From NCBI GenBank assembly GCA_958296185.1, contig CATQIB010000011.1, forward strand, positions 40,404 to 104,403: a stretch of 64,000 bases of DNA, written 5' to 3'. A model generated the notes under the pieces. It did not search any database. It saw nothing but the letters and a program-made list of their open reading frames with translations, and was not told where the DNA came from. Source of the stretch: an uncultured Mesonia sp. (lineage in GTDB: Bacteria; Bacteroidota; Bacteroidia; Flavobacteriales; Flavobacteriaceae). Within the stretch, counting starts at the first letter, position 1, and the number at the start of each line of letters is the position of its first letter. This document shows, one piece after another, positions 60,420-64,000 of this stretch. Made by a program: the position numbers and the translations under genes.

Positions 60420-60839
60420 CTTTCTAATAGATAAAGGTAGTCATCAAAAGATAACTTGCCGCCTAAAATAGCGATAGATCGCTTGATGATGGCTTTGGAG
60501 TCTTCTGAAGAAAAACCTAAGGCGATACCATAGCGTTTCATCATAAAAGCTTCTTGTTCATCCATTTCGTGATCAGCAAAAACCAAGGTGAGTAAATCGT
60601 ACAAACGTTCTAAACGTTTAATCTTGGTATTAGGAGCTGTAAAAGGGATGTTTTCAGGGTTTTTTAAGATAAGCTTATATTCTTCTTCGTTTACATCAAG
60701 TTTTCTAGCCAAACGCTTTAAAACCGCTTTTTCTTCATCGTTTATTTCACCGTTCTACAGCGGCTAAACGTACAATAGAAGCAAAATGGCTAATGTTTCT
60801 GCTATGTGAACCTGAATCGAATAAATCTGAAAATGACAT
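60413..60839 (-). pseudogene. TerB-like tellurite-resistance-domain protein gene with a 1-bp frameshift
   Basis: minus strand from ATG 60839: MSFSDLFDSGSHSRNISHFASIVRLAAVER*; removing one base near 60753-60754 gives ...LAAVDGEINDEEKAVLKRLARKLDVNEEEYKLILK... joined to listed ORF 60413-60712. Confidence 0.85.
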
Positions 60840-60861
60840 AGTTTGTTACAATTTTAGACTA

Positions 60862-60869
60862 CAAATATA
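60862..60869 (-). promoter_or_regulatory. Bacteroidota -7 box TATATTTG (minus strand) upstream of the TerB-like gene
   Basis: CAAATATA on the + strand, 22 nt from start 60839. Confidence 0.6.
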
Positions 60870-61069
60870 GTATAATATCGCCATAACTTTAATGCTCAAT
60901 TCAAGCTTATTTTTGTTGGTTTGGGCATTTTTTCCTTGACGGAATTAGTTACCCCAATAAAGTCAAAGCCGTACAATCTTATAGTCAAGCCACTTCATAT
61001 TTTTAGCTTGTTCATTATCAGGTTAAACAAAAATCCTTAATTTCGCAATTTATTTTGAAAGACAGCGCC

Positions 61070-63991
61070 ATGAGTAAAAATTTTACCGAATACAAGCAAC
61101 TGGATTTACCAGTAGTAGCACAAGAGATACTGAGCTATTGGAAAGAAAATCAAATTTTTGAAAAAAGTGTAAGTACCAGAGAAGGTAATCGGCCTTTTGT
61201 TTTTTTTGAAGGTCCGCCCTCTGCCAATGGTTTACCAGGGATTCATCACGTTATGGCGCGAAGTATTAAAGATATATTTTGCCGATATAAAACTCAAAAA
61301 GGTTTTCAAGTAAATCGCAAAGCCGGTTGGGATACTCATGGTTTGCCCGTAGAGTTAGGGGTAGAAAAAGAATTGGGTATCACCAAAGAAGATATAGGTT
61401 CTAAAATTTCTGTAGAAGAATATAACCAAGCCTGTAAAAATGCCGTGATGCGCTATACCGATGTTTGGTCAAAACTTACCGAAGAGATGGGCTATTGGGT
61501 AAATATGGATGATCCTTATATTACTTATAAGCCTAAATACATGGAAACCGTTTGGTGGTTACTGTCTGAAATTTACAAAAAAGGACTTATATACAAAGGC
61601 TACACCATTCAACCTTACTCACCAAAAGCAGGAACAGGCTTAAGCTCACACGAGCTAAATCAACCTGGCACCTATCAGGATGTTACCGACACCACGGTAA
61701 CGGCACAGTTTAAAGCTATAGCAAGCAGTCTTCCTGCCGATTTAGCCAACTATGAAAACCTGTACTTTATAGCTTGGACTACCACTCCTTGGACACTCCC
61801 AAGTAACACCGCACTTACAGTAGGTCCAAAAATTGAGTATGTAGTGGTTAAAACCTATAATCAATATACATTTGAGCCAATTAGTTTAGTAGTTGCCAAG
61901 AATTTGGTGAATAAGCAATTTGATAAAAAATATGTTGGCGTTGAAGATGAGGAAGCTTTGGCTAATTTTCAACAAGGAGATAAGAAAATACCTTATTTAA
62001 TAACCAATACTTACCTGGGTAAAGATTTAGTAGGTATTCGTTATGAGCAATTGCTGCCCTATGCACAACCCTATGAAACTCCAGAAAATGCATTTAGAAT
62101 TATTGCAGGTGATTTTGTAACCACAGAAGACGGTACAGGTATTGTACATACCGCACCCACTTTTGGAGCAGATGATGCGCTGGTGGCCAAACAAGCTAAT
62201 CCGCCTGTGCCTCCTATGTTGGTGTTAGATGAGCAAGAGAATTTGGTGCCGTTGGTAGATTTGCAGGGTAAATTTAGACCCGAGATGGGAGAATTGGCAG
62301 GGAAGTATGTAAAAAATGAATACTACATCCCCGAAGAAGCCCCCGACAAGTCAGTTGATGTTGAAATAGCCATTAAGTTAAAAGAAGAAAATAAAGCCTT
62401 TAAGGTAGAAAAGTATGTACACAGTTATCCAAATTGCTGGCGTACAGATAAACCTATATTATATTACCCTCTAGATTCTTGGTTTATAAAGGTAACCGAG
62501 GTAAAAGATCGTATGCACCAATTGAATACTACCATAAATTGGAAGCCCGCCTCGACCGGTGAGGGTAGGTTTGGTAACTGGTTAGCCAATGCCAATGATT
62601 GGAATTTATCGCGATCGAGATATTGGGGTATCCCACTACCTATTTGGCGTACAGAAGATAAGAGAGAGGAGATTATTATTGGTTCTATAGAAGAGTTGAA
62701 AGCCGAAATGAAACGCTCGGTAGAAGCTGGTTTTATGGAAAAAGATGTCTTTGAAGATTTTGTGGTAGGCGATATGAGCGATGCTAATTACGATCAAGTC
62801 GATTTACATAAAAATGTGGTCGATAAAATTGTACTGGTTTCGGCTAGTGGTAAGCCAATGAAACGCGAAGCCGACCTGATAGATGTTTGGTTTGATTCTG
62901 GAGCTATGCCGTATGCCCAATGGCATTACCCGTTCGAAAATAAGCAAGCCACCGAAGCAACACTAAGAAAAGCCGATTTTATTGCCGAAGGGGTAGATCA
63001 AACCCGAGGTTGGTTTTATACCTTGCACGCCATCGCTACCATGGTTTTTGATGATGTAGCCTATAAAAATGTGGTGTCAAATGGTTTGGTATTAGATAAA
63101 CACGGACAAAAAATGTCTAAGCGATTAGGCAATGCTGCCGACCCCTTTGAGACTTTATCTACCTATGGTCCAGATGCCACGCGATGGTATATGATAAGCA
63201 ATGCCAACCCTTGGGATAATTTAAAATTTGACCTCGAAGGTATTGCAGAGGTGCGTCGTAAGTTTTTTGGAACCTTGTACAACACCTATTCTTTTTTCGC
63301 GCTTTATGCTAATATAGACGGGTTTACCTATAAAGAAGAGGAGGTTCCTCTAGCCAAAAGACCCGAAATTGATCGTTGGATATTGTCTGAGCTTAATAGC
63401 TTAATCAAAAATGTAGATACTTATTATGCTAGTTATGAGCCTACCAAGGCTGCTCGCGCAATTTCAGATTTTGTACAAGAAAATTTAAGTAACTGGTACG
63501 TGCGTCTGTGCCGAAGAAGATTCTGGAAAGGTCAATACCAAGAAGATAAAATATCGGCTTACCAAACTTTATATACTTGTTTGTTAAAAGTGGCCCAAAT
63601 AGCGGCACCGATAGCGCCATTTTATATGGACAGACTTTACAAAGATTTAACAGCGGTTTCACTAGCAGATACGCCAGAAAGTGTACATTTAAGCACATTT
63701 CCAGCGTCTGATGCGAGTATGATTAATCAGGCACTTGAAAATAGAATGAAAAAAGCACAAGTAATTTCTAGTTTGGTGTTATCATTAAGAAAGAAAGAAA
63801 TGATAAAGGTAAGGCAGCCACTTCAACGCGTGATGATTCCTGTATTAGACGAGAGCGTTAGAGAAGAAATATTGGCGGTAGAAGACCTGATCAAATCTGA
63901 GGTAAATGTAAAAGAGATTGAATTGATTGATGACACTTCGGGAATATTGGTTAAAAAAATTAAACCTAATTTTAAAAACCCTTGGACCTAA
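61070..63991 (+). CDS. ileS: isoleucine--tRNA ligase; reading frame ends early because of an apparent +1 frameshift at 63974-63978, and the rest lies beyond the window
   Basis: 'PPSANGLPGIHHVMARSIKDIF', 'KHGQKMSKRLGNAADPFETL'; ATG 61070 (MSKNFTEY) in frame with listed 61055; after '...KKIKPNFK' the alternate frame reads TLGPKFGK. Confidence 0.93.
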   Translation: MSKNFTEYKQLDLPVVAQEILSYWKENQIFEKSVSTREGNRPFVFFEGPPSANGLPGIHHVMARSIKDIFCRYKTQKGFQVNRKAGWDTHGLPVELGVEKELGITKEDIGSKISVEEYNQACKNAVMRYTDVWSKLTEEMGYWVNMDDPYITYKPKYMETVWWLLSEIYKKGLIYKGYTIQPYSPKAGTGLSSHELNQPGTYQDVTDTTVTAQFKAIASSLPADLANYENLYFIAWTTTPWTLPSNTALTVGPKIEYVVVKTYNQYTFEPISLVVAKNLVNKQFDKKYVGVEDEEALANFQQGDKKIPYLITNTYLGKDLVGIRYEQLLPYAQPYETPENAFRIIAGDFVTTEDGTGIVHTAPTFGADDALVAKQANPPVPPMLVLDEQENLVPLVDLQGKFRPEMGELAGKYVKNEYYIPEEAPDKSVDVEIAIKLKEENKAFKVEKYVHSYPNCWRTDKPILYYPLDSWFIKVTEVKDRMHQLNTTINWKPASTGEGRFGNWLANANDWNLSRSRYWGIPLPIWRTEDKREEIIIGSIEELKAEMKRSVEAGFMEKDVFEDFVVGDMSDANYDQVDLHKNVVDKIVLVSASGKPMKREADLIDVWFDSGAMPYAQWHYPFENKQATEATLRKADFIAEGVDQTRGWFYTLHAIATMVFDDVAYKNVVSNGLVLDKHGQKMSKRLGNAADPFETLSTYGPDATRWYMISNANPWDNLKFDLEGIAEVRRKFFGTLYNTYSFFALYANIDGFTYKEEEVPLAKRPEIDRWILSELNSLIKNVDTYYASYEPTKAARAISDFVQENLSNWYVRLCRRRFWKGQYQEDKISAYQTLYTCLLKVAQIAAPIAPFYMDRLYKDLTAVSLADTPESVHLSTFPASDASMINQALENRMKKAQVISSLVLSLRKKEMIKVRQPLQRVMIPVLDESVREEILAVEDLIKSEVNVKEIELIDDTSGILVKKIKPNFKNPWT

Positions 63992-64000
63992 ATTTGGAAA

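Noticed and set aside
1-64000. tRNA or rRNA genes
   Set aside because: No cloverleaf or rRNA-like segment was recognised in the intergenic gaps by eye; tRNAscan and Infernal were not available.

Overview
The window is 64 kb of a low-GC Bacteroidota (Flavobacteriia-type) chromosome, densely packed and mostly housekeeping. Main blocks: a three-gene SDR / AlbA_2 (Schlafen-type) / PPP-phosphatase unit; a MoxR-DUF58-BatA/B/C/D/E operon; carbonic anhydrase, pheS, gpsA, nadD, gmk and yicC; porZ-recO; a DNA-ligase-associated repair cluster (exonuclease, ATP-ligase, Lhr-type helicase, PdeM phosphoesterase) with an inserted PrcB-like lipoprotein gene; mfd and yraN; sdhCAB; metG; rsmA-mgtE; an olsF-like fusion; lysC, fbp and ileS. 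I saw no rRNA, tRNA, CRISPR, prophage or IS transposase, and found no clear new multi-gene system. The most notable signals are not in the ORF track. (1) Four genes in the last 10 kb are disrupted: DUF1801 (internal TAA), a PH-domain gene (internal TAG), a TerB-like gene (1-bp frameshift) and the 3' part of ileS (1-bp frameshift). No comparable lesion was noticed in the first 54 kb. (2) A multi-hairpin intergenic element follows recO at 26381-26490. (3) An exact 12-mer, CTTTACGGATTT, occurs five times. (4) Two -7 boxes directly abut start codons, suggesting leaderless mRNAs. (5) Several perfect palindromes are present, including one that carries both stop codons of a convergent gene pair and a GC-rich one inside metG. 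All family calls come from reading the translations; no database search was run.
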